DNA of 64,000 bases from an uncultured Pseudomonadales bacterium (GCA_958296165.1 OY282447.1:1488001-1552000), one strand, 5' to 3'. Counted from the first letter of the stretch, positions 35,277 to 45,154 are shown. Notes: generated from the sequence alone by a model not told the origin. Program-made: numbers and translations.

Positions 35277-37019
35277 TCAATGCGCCTCCAACGGCCAGTA
35301 GCGCACGGTGTCCGTCTGACCCTCCGGCAGCGTGACTTGGGTAGTCGCCACGCTCACGTTATTCTGAGTCGCAACCACGTCAAGTGTGGCTGCGAAACGA
35401 CGAGAGGGACCGGTGACTGTAACGATGTCCCGAACCCGCAATATGGCGCTGGACCCCTTCTCCACCATACCGGTCAACCCGCCGTTGACGAGGGTCAAGG
35501 GACGACCAAGCGAATCGGTAGCTCCCGCCGTCGCCGCTACGTCAACGCCTTCTTCCGCCACAAAGTCGCGCAGCGTGTACGCGGCGTCAATGTTGCCGTG
35601 GTTGACGATCACCAGCCGCTGGTTATACGAGCCGCCTTCCCAATTCTCCCACACTGTGCGAGTCGCACCGAAATCCGATGCAGTGGTCAGGTAGCCGATG
35701 CGCACTGTCGTACCGTCGCGAACGATCTCACCCGCAGCTCTAGGACCCCTCGGCTGCACGCTGGCCGCGCCGTCGAGCCAGACCAGCCTTTCAAGAGTGG
35801 GAATCTTGATCCCCAGCATCATCGTGTACTTGACTGGCTCAATTCGCGAGTAGCGCGTCTGCGTGGCACTGTTGGCCGCCACGTTGGCACAGAACAAGCG
35901 AGTTCCAGTTCCAGTAAACACATCGGTTAGGCCCGTCGTGATCCCAACTCTGTCGGCGGTCGCCGCGGTGCCTTCTGGAACCTCCCGGGTCATGGGCTCT
36001 TCACCACGGACACTGACGCGACAATCCCCATCCACAAAGAACTCGCCGAAGTTGTAGGAAGCGGTGCCATTGCTGCCCATAACCTCCGGCCTCGCTTCCT
36101 CGTATACGTCACCGACCGTGATCGGAGTGGCGTCACCGCTGCTACCCTCGTGGTTCAAAATGCCAGGGAACATAGCTCGCGAAGCAACGGGGACAGTGTC
36201 CGTAAACGTCACAGTGACCGCCGCCAAGTTGCCCGTCGCCGCCCTGCCGGGGAGGAACCTACGGAAGTCGGTGGCTACGGACGCGGTAAGGGCTGGCAGA
36301 GCTGCCACCCTGGCACTAATCGTCCGGATGGTACGGGCGATGGGCCTCGTGCTTTGCCAGAGCACTGCCTGACTGCCCAAACTGCCGAAGTCCGCTCTTA
36401 TCGCACTCTGTCGGTTTCCCCAAATGGACAGCCGTATCGAGAAGGTCTTCTGGTCGACGGGTTCTGCAACGCGCAGCTTGACCGCATTATTAGCCAACGC
36501 CCAATTAATCGTGGCAGTGCCCTCAGCAATGTTTTCGTCGCGGCTGTTGCCACTCGGGTCGATCGCGAAGACTACGCCTGCTCCGCCTTGAACATACTGC
36601 AGTCGGACAACGTCGTCTGCAACAGTTGTTGATGGGGTGCCGGGGCCGCCGCCGTTGGCGTCGGTGACCGTTGGCCCTGGCGACCCGTTGGTATTCGCCG
36701 AATCGAAACTCGCAAATCCCTCATTGGAGGCACCGTCGTACAACAGGTCGAACCGAAGATAGTAATCGCCTTCGTCGTGCAGGAATCCGATCGGGATGTT
36801 CGCAGCCGACAGATTGTAGCCTGTCGTCGTGGCCACGGCGATGACGGCAGCTCTGCTCGAATCGGCCGCAAGCGTCTCGGCGGCGAAGTACTGCGCGTCG
36901 TTGGGGGGGGGTGATCCGGGATTGAGGTTGATCGCGGCATGAGCCGTGCCAACGCCTGCTAAGCCGATGACGCCGAGGACGGCCGCGAGAGCAACCTTAA
37001 GGTTCTTTGCACAGAGCAT
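35277..37019 (-). CDS. Large secreted protein of unknown function with N-terminal poly-proline/poly-C tract
   Basis: About 580 residues from ATG 37019 (MLCAKNLKVALAAVLGVIGL). A classical signal peptide ends near AHA-AINLN. The mature part is rich in Ala, Thr, Val and short beta-like segments with few lysines (NEGFASFDSANTNGSPG, TRTVWENWEGGSYNQRLVIV), as in secreted or surface-layer-like proteins. I recognise no family. Codons for residues PPP close to the mature N-terminus form an uninterrupted run of nine cytosines (36903-36911), so slippage could switch the gene off. It lies downstream of a secretin gene on the same strand, so a link to that export machinery is possible but unproven. Confidence 0.7.
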   Translation of the reverse strand: MLCAKNLKVALAAVLGVIGLAGVGTAHAAINLNPGSPPPNDAQYFAAETLAADSSRAAVIAVATTTGYNLSAANIPIGFLHDEGDYYLRFDLLYDGASNEGFASFDSANTNGSPGPTVTDANGGGPGTPSTTVADDVVRLQYVQGGAGVVFAIDPSGNSRDENIAEGTATINWALANNAVKLRVAEPVDQKTFSIRLSIWGNRQSAIRADFGSLGSQAVLWQSTRPIARTIRTISARVAALPALTASVATDFRRFLPGRAATGNLAAVTVTFTDTVPVASRAMFPGILNHEGSSGDATPITVGDVYEEARPEVMGSNGTASYNFGEFFVDGDCRVSVRGEEPMTREVPEGTAATADRVGITTGLTDVFTGTGTRLFCANVAANSATQTRYSRIEPVKYTMMLGIKIPTLERLVWLDGAASVQPRGPRAAGEIVRDGTTVRIGYLTTASDFGATRTVWENWEGGSYNQRLVIVNHGNIDAAYTLRDFVAEEGVDVAATAGATDSLGRPLTLVNGGLTGMVEKGSSAILRVRDIVTVTGPSRRFAATLDVVATQNNVSVATTQVTLPEGQTDTVRYWPLEAH

Positions 37020-37377
37020 GTTTGCTACTCCAAGTCCATTGATTTGTTCAACTACCAACCTGGCTCGTCGACTCGAAGGTTCCCTCCCGCCACGCAGCTA
37101 GGCGGTGCCAATTATGCACGACTTTGGGTGCGTGGCAACACTTTTTTCAAGAAAAGTTATGGCGGCTGTTCAAGCCCCCGACAGGAGCGCCGCCATCAAC
37201 CTAACCTGTTGATTTTAAGGATATTTCATCCACCAAGATGGCTGTTGTGCATGCTTTCGAGACGGTCCGAGCCCTCTTTGAAGCGCCGCCGCGCCCAAGC
37301 CGCGGCATCGCGCCGACCCGCTCGCGAGCGGCGAGTACGTGCGACAGCTGAGAGAGCGGCCTAGAGAGTGCTTCCGC
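37020..37377. promoter_or_regulatory. Intergenic region upstream of the secreted-protein gene
   Basis: 358 bases between the secretin stop and the secreted-protein start, both minus strand. The half nearest the start (37130-37230) is AT-richer, with TTTTTTC and AAGGATATTTC stretches that could house a promoter. No ORF, RNA gene or clear terminator was recognised. Confidence 0.3.
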
Positions 37378-39399
37378 CTACTCGGACGTCCCAAGCATAT
37401 CCAGCTCGGCCTTGACGCGCTCCATCAGGTCCTGCCCCTCGGAGTGGTCGGCGATCACATAGGGAATCACCATCACTATCAGTTCCGTAACGTCGCGTTG
37501 GCCGCTATCCACGCGGAACAGCCGCCCCAAGCCCGGCAATTTGGCCAAGCCCGGCACGCCGGTCCGGCCATCGCTGCGGCTGTCTGAAATGAGGCCGCCC
37601 ATCAGCAGCGAGCCGCCGTCGCGCAAGGTGAGGCTGGTGGACAAGGTGCGGTTCAAGATGGTGGGCGTTAGTCGGTTCTCGGCGGAAGTGCTGCGCGCCT
37701 CGCTTACGGTGAGCTCGGCTTCCATGTCCACTAGGCCGTTGGCTTGCACGATCGGCGTAATGTTCAGCGCCACGCCGGTTCGGCGATACTGCACCTGTTG
37801 CACGGTATTGATCGGGCCCACTACGTTTTCGTTGCCGGCCGCCGTTTGGGTGATGGTGGGAATCTCGTTGCCCACTTCCAAGTTCGCGCTGTCGCCGCTC
37901 TTCACCACCAGCCTCGGCCGGGAGTGGATCACCGCCTTGCTCTCCTGGTAGAAGGCGCTCAGCATCGCGCGGGTCTGGCCGGCGCGGTCGAGCACCAAGG
38001 ACAGGGCGCGCGCTTCGAGGCCGAAATTGCTGGAGGTTCGGCTGGCGCGCGTGCCGCCGCGCAAGCCGAACCGCTGCACCGCGCTGTTGAACAGGAAATC
38101 GATGCCGGCTTGGGTTTCGTCGCTGAGCGTGACCTCGGCGATCAGCACTTCGATCAGCACCGAAGGCACGGGAGCATCCATTTCCCGCACGATGGGCAGC
38201 AGCTGCCCCCAATCCTGGCCAGCGCCGCGGAACAGCAGCATGTTTCTGTTCCTGTCGACGATCAGCTGGCCTTCTTCGAACAAGCCCGTTAGGGCTTCGG
38301 TTAAGGACTCAGCTTGCGTATTGCGCACTTGATAGGAGAATATCCCGTCGGCGAGGGCGTCGCGCTGCTGCCCGTCTAACAGCTCCACCCACTGCTTCAC
38401 GTGATCCAAGGTGGGTTGATCCCATGCGAACACCACCAGCTTGTTGAGGCTCGCCATAGGCAGCAGCACCACGGCGCCGCCGCCACGGTTCAGACCCTTG
38501 CTCGCGCCGTAGCCTTCGGCGGCAAGAACATCCACCAAGCGATCGGCCGCCGTCTCCACGTCCAGCGACGCGGGCTCGATGACCGCGCCATAGCGGCCGC
38601 GCAGCAAAGGCTGATCGAGCACGTCGATGGCCTCCATCGCCTGCGCGACCACGCTGCCCGTGCCGCGCAGCAACAACCTGCCGTCGCTCCGCGGCGTTAC
38701 GTCCAGCGTGTTGTTGCCGAACATGCTCAGGAGCGTCGCCTCCACGTTCGCGGTGTCGGCAACCTCTAGCGGCACGAGCTGGAATACCGTGCGGTGGGTC
38801 ACCGGCACCGCCGGCTGGGTGCGGCCGCTGATGAGCAGAGGTGTCTCGCCGGCGAAATCGGCCTGCGCCAGGAAGGAGAGGACGCCGGCCCGGTCGACGA
38901 TCTCGATGCCGTATTCCCTCAGCACCGCGCGCGCAGCCGCGAACAGTTCGCCGGGCGGAGTGGGATCGGTGAGTTTCAGCGTTACGAGGTCTGTGCGGCC
39001 TTGCAGGCTGGGGCCGAGGTGGAAGGCCATGCCCAACTGCTCGGCGAACACTTCGTTGATGAAGGCCACCAACGGCACATCGTGGAAGCTCACAGTGACG
39101 GATTCGCCGGTGAGTTCGCTGCCTAGATCGTCCGCCTTGGCGTCCGAGATGGCGCGCTGGACGACCACGCCAGGCGTGGGAGTGACGACTAGGCCTCCGG
39201 CGGCGGCGTTGGCCGAGCCGTCATCCACTAGGACGGACTTGGGCTGCCGTAGGGGTTCCGGGAAAGAACGCTCCAGCACGTTGGAGCAGGCGCTCGCCAT
39301 CGCCAACAGACTGATACATGCCGCCGCCGGCGCGGTCCGTTTCGCCGCCGCACGCCCGCGGCTGATGCATGCCGCCCTGCCTTGCCTCAGTATGCTCAT
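37378..39399 (-). CDS. Secretin (GspD/PilQ/MshL family) outer-membrane channel
   Basis: About 673 residues from ATG 39399, chosen because it overlaps the upstream gene stop (ATGA). The N-terminus resembles a lipoprotein signal (LLAMASAC). N-domains follow (VTVSFHDVPLVAFINEVFAE, STN-like), with repeated ring-building folds ending in VLDQPLLRGRYGAVIEPASL and the linker FSYQVRNTQAESLTEALTGL. The C-terminal secretin domain has the family signature VPSVLIEVLIAEVTLSDETQ, LEVGNEIPTITQTAAGNEN, QYRRTGVALNITPIV and DGGSLLMGGLISD. It forms the outer-membrane gate of a type II or type IV-pilus-like exporter. The rest of the apparatus is not in the window. Confidence 0.93.
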   Translation of the reverse strand: MSILRQGRAACISRGRAAAKRTAPAAACISLLAMASACSNVLERSFPEPLRQPKSVLVDDGSANAAAGGLVVTPTPGVVVQRAISDAKADDLGSELTGESVTVSFHDVPLVAFINEVFAEQLGMAFHLGPSLQGRTDLVTLKLTDPTPPGELFAAARAVLREYGIEIVDRAGVLSFLAQADFAGETPLLISGRTQPAVPVTHRTVFQLVPLEVADTANVEATLLSMFGNNTLDVTPRSDGRLLLRGTGSVVAQAMEAIDVLDQPLLRGRYGAVIEPASLDVETAADRLVDVLAAEGYGASKGLNRGGGAVVLLPMASLNKLVVFAWDQPTLDHVKQWVELLDGQQRDALADGIFSYQVRNTQAESLTEALTGLFEEGQLIVDRNRNMLLFRGAGQDWGQLLPIVREMDAPVPSVLIEVLIAEVTLSDETQAGIDFLFNSAVQRFGLRGGTRASRTSSNFGLEARALSLVLDRAGQTRAMLSAFYQESKAVIHSRPRLVVKSGDSANLEVGNEIPTITQTAAGNENVVGPINTVQQVQYRRTGVALNITPIVQANGLVDMEAELTVSEARSTSAENRLTPTILNRTLSTSLTLRDGGSLLMGGLISDSRSDGRTGVPGLAKLPGLGRLFRVDSGQRDVTELIVMVIPYVIADHSEGQDLMERVKAELDMLGTSE

Positions 39400-40130
39400 T
39401 CTCCCTCCGTGGGTGGGTTCTCCGCGTCCGCGATCAACACGTCCGCGGCGGCTGCCGGCGGCGGAGGAAAGAGCGGCAGCGTTTGCCGTTCGCCATCCTC
39501 GTGTTGCAGCACCAGCGCTTGCGCGGAAACAGACGCAAGCCTTCTGCCGTCCTCTAGCGCATCCCCGGCGTGGAAGCGCTCGACCCTGTCGGTTGGCAGC
39601 GTCAGCAGCACCACGCGCTCCGAGGCGGTGATGACAACTCCGACAAAACCGATGGCTTGCAGTTCCGGCGACCATGCGGCTTTGCCTCGATTGGCTTCGC
39701 GCGCAAGCCTTGCGACTTCCTCTTCGCGGGCGCGTTCCCGCGCCAGCCGCTCCGCCTCCAATCGCTCCGCCTCATCGCGCGCTCCCTGCAACGAGATTCC
39801 CCAACGCTGGTTGTTGCGAAACGTGGCGAGATCCTCGCTCGCCAGTGCCGTCGCGGCGCTGTCGACGAAGACATCCGCATCGCGCCGCGCTCGGTCGTCG
39901 TACGGCGTGGCAATCGGGAGCGCCAGCGCAAGCAACGCCGCTAACAAGGCCGGGCCGAGTATCGGCAATAGCGGATGACGGCGGAAGGCGCGGCCAGCGA
40001 AGCGCTGCGCTTCTTGCAGGCTCGTAGCGACCCAATGCCGGAACCGGGCCGCGCCGCCTGCTAGCGCGGCCGTACCCGCCCGGGGGACAACGCGCCGTGG
40101 CCGCTCCGCTCCATCTTTGGTTTGTTCCAT
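39396..40130 (-). CDS. Single-span GspC/PilP-like periplasmic connector protein
   Basis: About 244 residues from ATG 40130 (MEQTKDGAERPRRVV). A basic cytoplasmic N-terminus is followed by one membrane helix (LLPILGPALLAALLALALPI), then a charged coiled-coil-like stretch (GARDEAERLEAERLARERAR) and a small C-terminal beta domain (GFVGVVITASERVVLLTLPT, FHAGDALEDGRRLASVSAQA) resembling the HR domain of GspC or PilP. Its stop overlaps the secretin start by ATGA. Topology and position suggest an inner-membrane protein that contacts the secretin. The exact family is not certain. Confidence 0.65.
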   Translation of the reverse strand: MEQTKDGAERPRRVVPRAGTAALAGGAARFRHWVATSLQEAQRFAGRAFRRHPLLPILGPALLAALLALALPIATPYDDRARRDADVFVDSAATALASEDLATFRNNQRWGISLQGARDEAERLEAERLARERAREEEVARLAREANRGKAAWSPELQAIGFVGVVITASERVVLLTLPTDRVERFHAGDALEDGRRLASVSAQALVLQHEDGERQTLPLFPPPPAAAADVLIADAENPPTEGE

Positions 40131-40254
40131 GTGCAGGATGTTCAACGCGGCGGCGAGGCAGGGCCATGCTAGCACGCAGAGGGCCAAACGTGCTCGCCCG
40201 GGCACAGTGGGAAGCAGCGGGAACCGTGGCAGCAAGAGCGTTGCGGAATCCCGC

Positions 40255-40911
40255 TCAGCGATCGTGCAGCTTGAGGGGGCGAGTGCGGGCGCATTCGTCT
40301 GCCTCGCGCTGGCCGTGCAGTGCGCGAACCGGCGCGAACGTGCGGCGGTGCAGCGAAGTGGGGCCTAGGCGTTGCAACGCGATGAGGTGCGCGGCGGTGG
40401 CGTAGCCCTTGTGGCACTCGAAGCCGTAGCCTGGAAAGCGCTTCGCGGCAGCCACCATTTCGGCATCCCGAGCCACTTTGGCGATGATCGAGGCGGCGCT
40501 GATGGCCGGCACCTTGGCGTCGCCGCCCACCACCGGCACCGCCGCACAGGGCAGGGCAGGAGCGATGTTGCCGTCTATGTAGGCAACGCGAACGTTGGCC
40601 GCCAGCGCTTCCACGGCGCGGCGCATGGCCACCAAGCTGGCTCGCAGGATGTTGATGCGGTCGATCTCGGACACTTCAGCCCGACCGATCGCCCAAGCAA
40701 TCGCCCGGGCGCGTATTTGCGCGGCGAGCTCGCGCCGCGTTTTCGCGCTGAGTTCCTTGGAGTCGCGCAAGCCGTCGATAGGATCGGCGGGGTCCAAGAC
40801 CACCGCGCCAGCAATCACCGGCCCTGCCAGCGGCCCTCGCCCCACTTCGTCTACGCCAGCGACGTGCGGGCCCTGCTCTGGTTCGCCGACGGCGCCGATC
40901 AGATCCAGCAT
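40255..40911 (-). CDS. rnhB: Ribonuclease HII
   Basis: 218 residues. The RNase HII start [20 protein letters not shown] carries the first two acidic catalytic residues. VAYIDGN supplies the third and the C-terminal half contains [16 protein letters not shown] and [18 protein letters not shown]. It cleaves RNA in RNA-DNA hybrids and single ribonucleotides in DNA. The gene starts 3 bases downstream of the lpxB stop, the gene order typical of gammaproteobacterial lpx operons. Confidence 0.96.
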   Translation of the reverse strand: MLDLIGAVGEPEQGPHVAGVDEVGRGPLAGPVIAGAVVLDPADPIDGLRDSKELSAKTRRELAAQIRARAIAWAIGRAEVSEIDRINILRASLVAMRRAVEALAANVRVAYIDGNIAPALPCAAVPVVGGDAKVPAISAASIIAKVARDAEMVAAAKRFPGYGFECHKGYATAAHLIALQRLGPTSLHRRTFAPVRALHGQREADECARTRPLKLHDR

Positions 40912-40913
40912 CG

Positions 40914-42077
40914 CTAGCTGCGGATCAGCGCCAGCACGGCTTCCGCGGCTTTGCCGGCGCCGCCACGGCGGAGTTCGTCATGCCAGTAAGCGCAGGCACG
41001 GTAGTAGGCATCGTCGGTTTGGCTGCGCTGGTATTGCTCCTTCAGTGCCGTAGCCAGCCGGTGTGGTTCGGCGTCCTGCTGCAGCAGTTCCGGCACCAGA
41101 GCTTCGCCGGCGAGGATGTTCGGCAAGGCCACGAAATCCGATTTCTTCAAACGCAAGATGAGCCACGCCGAGACGGCGCCCAGCCGGTAGGAGACCGCCA
41201 TCGGGCGACGCAAAAGCATCGTCTCCAACGTTGCCGTGCCGGATTTCGCGAGCACCATGTTGGCAGCGGCTATGACGGTTCTCGATTGGCCCCGCACGAG
41301 ATGCACCGCCAGATCCTTGCATTGGGGGTGTCGGGCGAGCACCGCCTGCATGGCGTCGTGGACCGCTTGCGTTGGCGTAGGTATCAGGAAGACCGCGTTC
41401 GCGAATGCCGCATCGAGCAGAACGGCGGCATCGAGGAACAGCCGCCCCATGAAGTCGATCTCGGAGCGGCGGCTGCCGGGCAGCAGCGCGATCACCACGC
41501 TCTGCGCGGGTACGCCAAGCGCTTGCCGGGCGCGCTGGCGCACAGCGTCGCTGCCGTCGTCCGGGCCGATTTCATCCGCCAGCGGATGACCGACGAACAC
41601 CGCCGTGGCACCGCGTTGGCGGTATAGCTCCGGCTCGAATGGGTACAGCGCCAGCACCACGTCGGCAGCCTTGGCGATGCGCTTGATGCGGCCTTGGCGC
41701 CAGAAATAGACGGAAGGGCTCACATAGTGCGCCGTGGGTATGCCGCGCTTCTTAACCGCGCGTTCCAGCAGCAGGTTGAAGACGTTGAAATCCACGCCCA
41801 CTACCGCGTCTACAGGTTCCGCAACGAAGCGCTGGCGCAGGCGGCGCAACAGGCCGTAGAGGCTCGGCAAACGCAGCAGTGGATCCTTGAATCCGTTTAC
41901 GGCGAGCGCGTCTAGCGGCGCCAGAGAATCGAGGCCGGCGGCCAGCATCGTCTCGCCGCCGACGCCCACGAACCGCGCGTTGGGCGCCCGTGCGCGGATC
42001 GCGGTCATCAGCCGACTGCCCAGAATGTCGCCAGACGATTCGCCAGCGACGATGCCGATGTGCGGGCCGGCGCTCAA
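40914..42077 (-). CDS. lpxB: Lipid-A-disaccharide synthase
   Basis: 387 residues. GT19 glycosyltransferase that joins UDP-2,3-diacylglucosamine and lipid X to make the lipid A disaccharide. Motifs: [96 protein letters not shown] and [20 protein letters not shown]. Membrane-associated. Coupled to rnhB. The usual upstream lpxD-fabZ-lpxA genes are absent here; Uma2-family genes lie upstream instead. Confidence 0.96.
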   Translation of the reverse strand: MSAGPHIGIVAGESSGDILGSRLMTAIRARAPNARFVGVGGETMLAAGLDSLAPLDALAVNGFKDPLLRLPSLYGLLRRLRQRFVAEPVDAVVGVDFNVFNLLLERAVKKRGIPTAHYVSPSVYFWRQGRIKRIAKAADVVLALYPFEPELYRQRGATAVFVGHPLADEIGPDDGSDAVRQRARQALGVPAQSVVIALLPGSRRSEIDFMGRLFLDAAVLLDAAFANAVFLIPTPTQAVHDAMQAVLARHPQCKDLAVHLVRGQSRTVIAAANMVLAKSGTATLETMLLRRPMAVSYRLGAVSAWLILRLKKSDFVALPNILAGEALVPELLQQDAEPHRLATALKEQYQRSQTDDAYYRACAYWHDELRRGGAGKAAEAVLALIRS

Positions 42078-42172
42078 CCTACACCGCGTCCATCGCTAGG
42101 GCATCCTCCACCTTGGTGGTAAATGGCCGGCAATGCCGTCAGTTGATTAGGTGACGAGCACGGAGCACGGAT

Positions 42173-42754
42173 TCAGGGCCGGTCGTCGCTCTCGCCGGCC
42201 TGGAAAAGCTGCAGAGCAGCCTCCAACTCCGCGACGCGCGCCTCGGCCTTCTTGCGCCTTGCGGCTTCCCTTCTTCGCCCTGCCGCTTCCCTTCTTCGCC
42301 CTGCGGCCTCCCTTCTTCGCTCTGCGGCCTCCCGTTCGGCCGCCGCCTCGGCCTCGCTTTGGTGCCGGACGTCCCGGCCGGTCACGGGGTCGCGGAAGCG
42401 GATCAGCCCGCCCTCGGCGCGCAAGTCCAGCCCCAGCACGGGGCTGCGGATCGTCCGCTCCCCGCCCAGAAGCCGCGCCGACAGCGGCTCGTAGCCGCCG
42501 TCCGACAGCGCCAATCCCTGCAGCCGCGGCGCGCCGAGCGGGAACAGGCCGCCCTGCGGGTCGAACTGCCAGTACTCCGGCACGCCCATCTCCGCGTAGA
42601 TGCGCCGCTTGGCGTCCAGGTCGCGCCCCACTGAGCTCGGCGAGGCCACCTTCGGCTTACCGTCCGAGCAGGGGTAGAGGGCGTCCTCTGCGGCGATGTG
42701 CGCGCGGACTGCTGGCGCGGACGAGGCGGACGCGGCCGGTGTGTGCGCTGGCAT
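42173..42754 (-). CDS. Uma2-family protein, internally deleted copy
   Basis: About 193 residues from ATG 42754 (MPAHTPAASASS); a purine-rich AAGGAGG lies 8 bases upstream inside a longer alternative start. It is nearly identical to the neighbour at 42972 but lacks about 76 residues between PCSDGKP and VASPSSVGRDLDAKRRIYAE. The deletion removes the segment with the PDVLVAFG aspartate and the VLEVASP glutamate that Uma2/DUF820 nuclease-fold proteins need, so it is likely inactive. The tail has a 7-residue repeat (RRREAAG) encoded by 21-bp tandem repeats. Confidence 0.8.
   Translation of the reverse strand: MPAHTPAASASSAPAVRAHIAAEDALYPCSDGKPKVASPSSVGRDLDAKRRIYAEMGVPEYWQFDPQGGLFPLGAPRLQGLALSDGGYEPLSARLLGGERTIRSPVLGLDLRAEGGLIRFRDPVTGRDVRHQSEAEAAAEREAAERRREAAGRRREAAGRRREAARRKKAEARVAELEAALQLFQAGESDDRP
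42249..42332. repeat. Four 21-bp tandem repeats
   Basis: Units such as CTTCTTCGCCCTGCGGCCTC, 21 bp each, the second to fourth nearly identical. They encode the RRREAAG heptads in the Uma2-like protein tail and could vary in copy number by slippage. Confidence 0.8.
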
Positions 42755-42971
42755 GTGGCTGTCCTCCTTCATGGCGGTCCGGCGCGGCCAACCGCCGCGC
42801 CGGCGGTGAAAGTAGCATGATCCTGCCTGTCGATTCCTGCGCTGGCCCGTGCCAGCTCGGCAAGCAGTTTCACAGCTCGACAAGCCCGCGTCTGTAGGAC
42901 ATCCGCTCGATGTCGCGTGCGACATCTCTGCCACGGCACCGCCGTGCTTCAGCCGCGCCGTCCGCAGGGCT

Positions 42972-43673
42972 TCAGGAACGGTCGTTGCTTGAACCGGCCT
43001 GCAAGCGTTGCAGGGTGGCCTCCAACTCCGCGATGCGCGCCCCGGCCTCGTCGTGGTGCCGAATGTCCTTCCCGGTCACGGGGTCGCGGAAGCGGATCAG
43101 CCCGCCCTCGGCGCGCAGGTCCAGCCCCAGCACGGGGCTGCGGATCGTCCGCTCGCCGCGCTCCAGCCGCGCCGGCAGCGGTTCGTACTCCCCGTCCACC
43201 AGCGCTAGCCCCTGCAGCCGCGGCGCGCCGAGTGGGAACAGGCCGCCCTGCGGATCGAACTGCCAGTACTCGGGCACGCCCATCTCCGCGTAGATGCGCC
43301 GCTTGGCGTCCAGGTCGCGCCCCACCGTGCTCGGCGAGGCCACCTCCAGCACCCAGTCCGGCGGCTTCCCTTCCTTCCAGACCAGGTATGTCGAGCGGTT
43401 GTGCGCGCCCAGCCCGAACGCCACCAGCACGTCCGGCGCGATCCGGTTCCTCGGGTTGCCCTGCTCCGGGTACGCCAGGATGTCGGGCGCCACCAGCGCG
43501 CCCGGGCGCGCCACGCGGAGGTCGACGACGGCGTTCACGATGGCCAGCCCCTGCCACATGTTCTCGGACATCGGTTTACCGTCCGAGCAGGGGTAGAGGG
43601 CGTCCTCGGCGGCGACGTGCGCGTGGACCGCTGGCGCGGACGAGGCGGCCGCGGCCGGTGTGTGCGCTGGCAT
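42972..43673 (-). CDS. Uma2-family restriction-endonuclease-like protein
   Basis: About 233 residues from ATG 43673 (MPAHTPAAAASSAP), with SD AAGGAGG just upstream. DUF820/Uma2 PD-(D/E)XK-like fold: AVVDLRVARPGALVAPDILA, RIAPDVLVAFGLGAHNRSTY, DWVLEVASPSTVGRDLDAKR, MGVPEYWQFDPQGGLFPLG, then a long predicted-strand region and a coiled C-terminus (RIAELEATLQRLQAG). Such proteins are common in cyanobacteria and some proteobacteria; their cellular role is unclear. It is a tandem duplicate of the gene at 42173, and the duplication includes about 120 bp of upstream sequence. Confidence 0.85.
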   Translation of the reverse strand: MPAHTPAAAASSAPAVHAHVAAEDALYPCSDGKPMSENMWQGLAIVNAVVDLRVARPGALVAPDILAYPEQGNPRNRIAPDVLVAFGLGAHNRSTYLVWKEGKPPDWVLEVASPSTVGRDLDAKRRIYAEMGVPEYWQFDPQGGLFPLGAPRLQGLALVDGEYEPLPARLERGERTIRSPVLGLDLRAEGGLIRFRDPVTGKDIRHHDEAGARIAELEATLQRLQAGSSNDRS

Positions 43674-43948
43674 GTGGCTGTCCTCCTTCATGGCGTTCCG
43701 GCGCCGCCCGCCGCTGCGCCAGCGGTGAAAGTAGCATGATCCCGCCTGTCGATTGCCGCGCTGGCCCGGCAAGCAGTTTCACGGCTCGAAAAGCCCGCGT
43801 CTGTAGGACATCCGCTCGACGTCGTGTGCGACTTGGCTGGCAGGCTACGAGACGACAGGACGCAAGACGTCGGCCCACGCACCTTGACGGTATAGTTGAC
43901 TAGCCCTGCGGGGCTGAACCCGAACCCGACACAAAGACTGCACCCACA

Positions 43949-45154
43949 ATGAGCTATACCGATGCCGAGCTCGAGGCAATGATGGCCGACCTCGAGTCCG
44001 ACTTGGTGGAGCGCAAAGAGTCCGCTCAGGACAGGCGCAAAATCCGCCGCAATATCTGTGCATTCGCCAACGATCTGCCCCGCAACGACAAGCCTGGCGT
44101 CCTGCTGATCGGCGTTCGCGACGACGGCTCGTGTGCGTCTTTGCCGCTAACCGACGAACTGCTCAGTCGCTTGGTCGCCATTCACGGCGAAGGGCAGGTT
44201 TTGCCGCTGCCTTCCATAACGGTGCAAAAGAGGGTTCTGCGTGGCTGCGAGGTGGCTGTCGTTACAGTAGTGCCTTCGCACGAACCGCCGGTGCGGTTCC
44301 AAGGCCGCGTTTGGGTACGGGTGGGGCCGTCCTTGCGCGAGGCATCGGTCGCCGACGAGCAGACCCTTGCGGAACGCCGCCGGGCCACCGACCTTCCCTT
44401 CGACTCCCGACCCGCCGCGAGCGCAAGCCTCGAAGCGTTCGATGCGGACTTCATGCGCGAGCGCTACCTGCCGGCCGCGATCGACCGAGAAGTGCTGGCG
44501 CGTAACACACGGCCATTCCGTCACCAGCTGCATTCGTTGCGGTTGGTCAAAGCGGATGTGCCCACATGGGGTGCGTTGATCGCGTTCGCCAAGGACCCGC
44601 TGGCGTTCGTTCCAGGGGCGTCCGTTCAGTTCCTGCGCCTAGACGGCCAAGAGATCACCTCGCCTATACTCAACCAATGTACTCTCGCGGGTCGATTGGA
44701 CGAAATTGTCCGACAACTGGACGATCTCCTCGGCCTCAACGTTGCCACGCACACTCGCGTGGCCGGTTCACTCACGGAGCAGCGGCACCCAGACTATCCT
44801 GTGGACGCTCTGCGCCAGCTCGCGCAAAACGCGATCATGCATCGAAGCTACGAAGGCACCCACACGCCGGTGCGCATCTATTGGTACGCGGATCGTGTGC
44901 AGATCGCTAGCCCCGGTGGCCTGTACGGGCGGATGACTCCCGACAACTTCGGTCAAGGCGACACCGACTACCGCAATCCGCTGCTGGCGGAAATAATGGC
45001 CAACCTCGGTTTCGCGCAGCGGTTCGGGCTGGGCATTCCAATGGCCAAAGAGGCGCTGCGCGCCAACGGCAATCCGCCGCCGGAGTTTCGCTTCGAACCA
45101 CAACTTGTGACGGTGATCGTGCGAACGAGGCGCGCCTCAAGACAGGCGAAGTAG
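43949..45154 (+). CDS. AlbA_2 (Schlafen-like) / HATPase-type regulator
   Basis: 401 residues. The N-terminal AlbA_2 nucleic-acid-binding domain includes LESDLVERKESAQDRRKIRR, NDKPGVLLIGVRDDGSCASL and VWVRVGPSLREASVADEQ. The C-terminal region resembles the ATPase-like part of COG2865 regulators: YPVDALRQLAQNAIMHRSYE (N-box-like), VRIYWYADRVQIASPGGLYG and MANLGFAQRFGLGIPMAKEA. The stop codon is followed at once by the ParA start, so the two are coupled. The pairing suggests a joint system rather than a lone regulator; target unknown. Confidence 0.85.
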   Translation: MSYTDAELEAMMADLESDLVERKESAQDRRKIRRNICAFANDLPRNDKPGVLLIGVRDDGSCASLPLTDELLSRLVAIHGEGQVLPLPSITVQKRVLRGCEVAVVTVVPSHEPPVRFQGRVWVRVGPSLREASVADEQTLAERRRATDLPFDSRPAASASLEAFDADFMRERYLPAAIDREVLARNTRPFRHQLHSLRLVKADVPTWGALIAFAKDPLAFVPGASVQFLRLDGQEITSPILNQCTLAGRLDEIVRQLDDLLGLNVATHTRVAGSLTEQRHPDYPVDALRQLAQNAIMHRSYEGTHTPVRIYWYADRVQIASPGGLYGRMTPDNFGQGDTDYRNPLLAEIMANLGFAQRFGLGIPMAKEALRANGNPPPEFRFEPQLVTVIVRTRRASRQAK

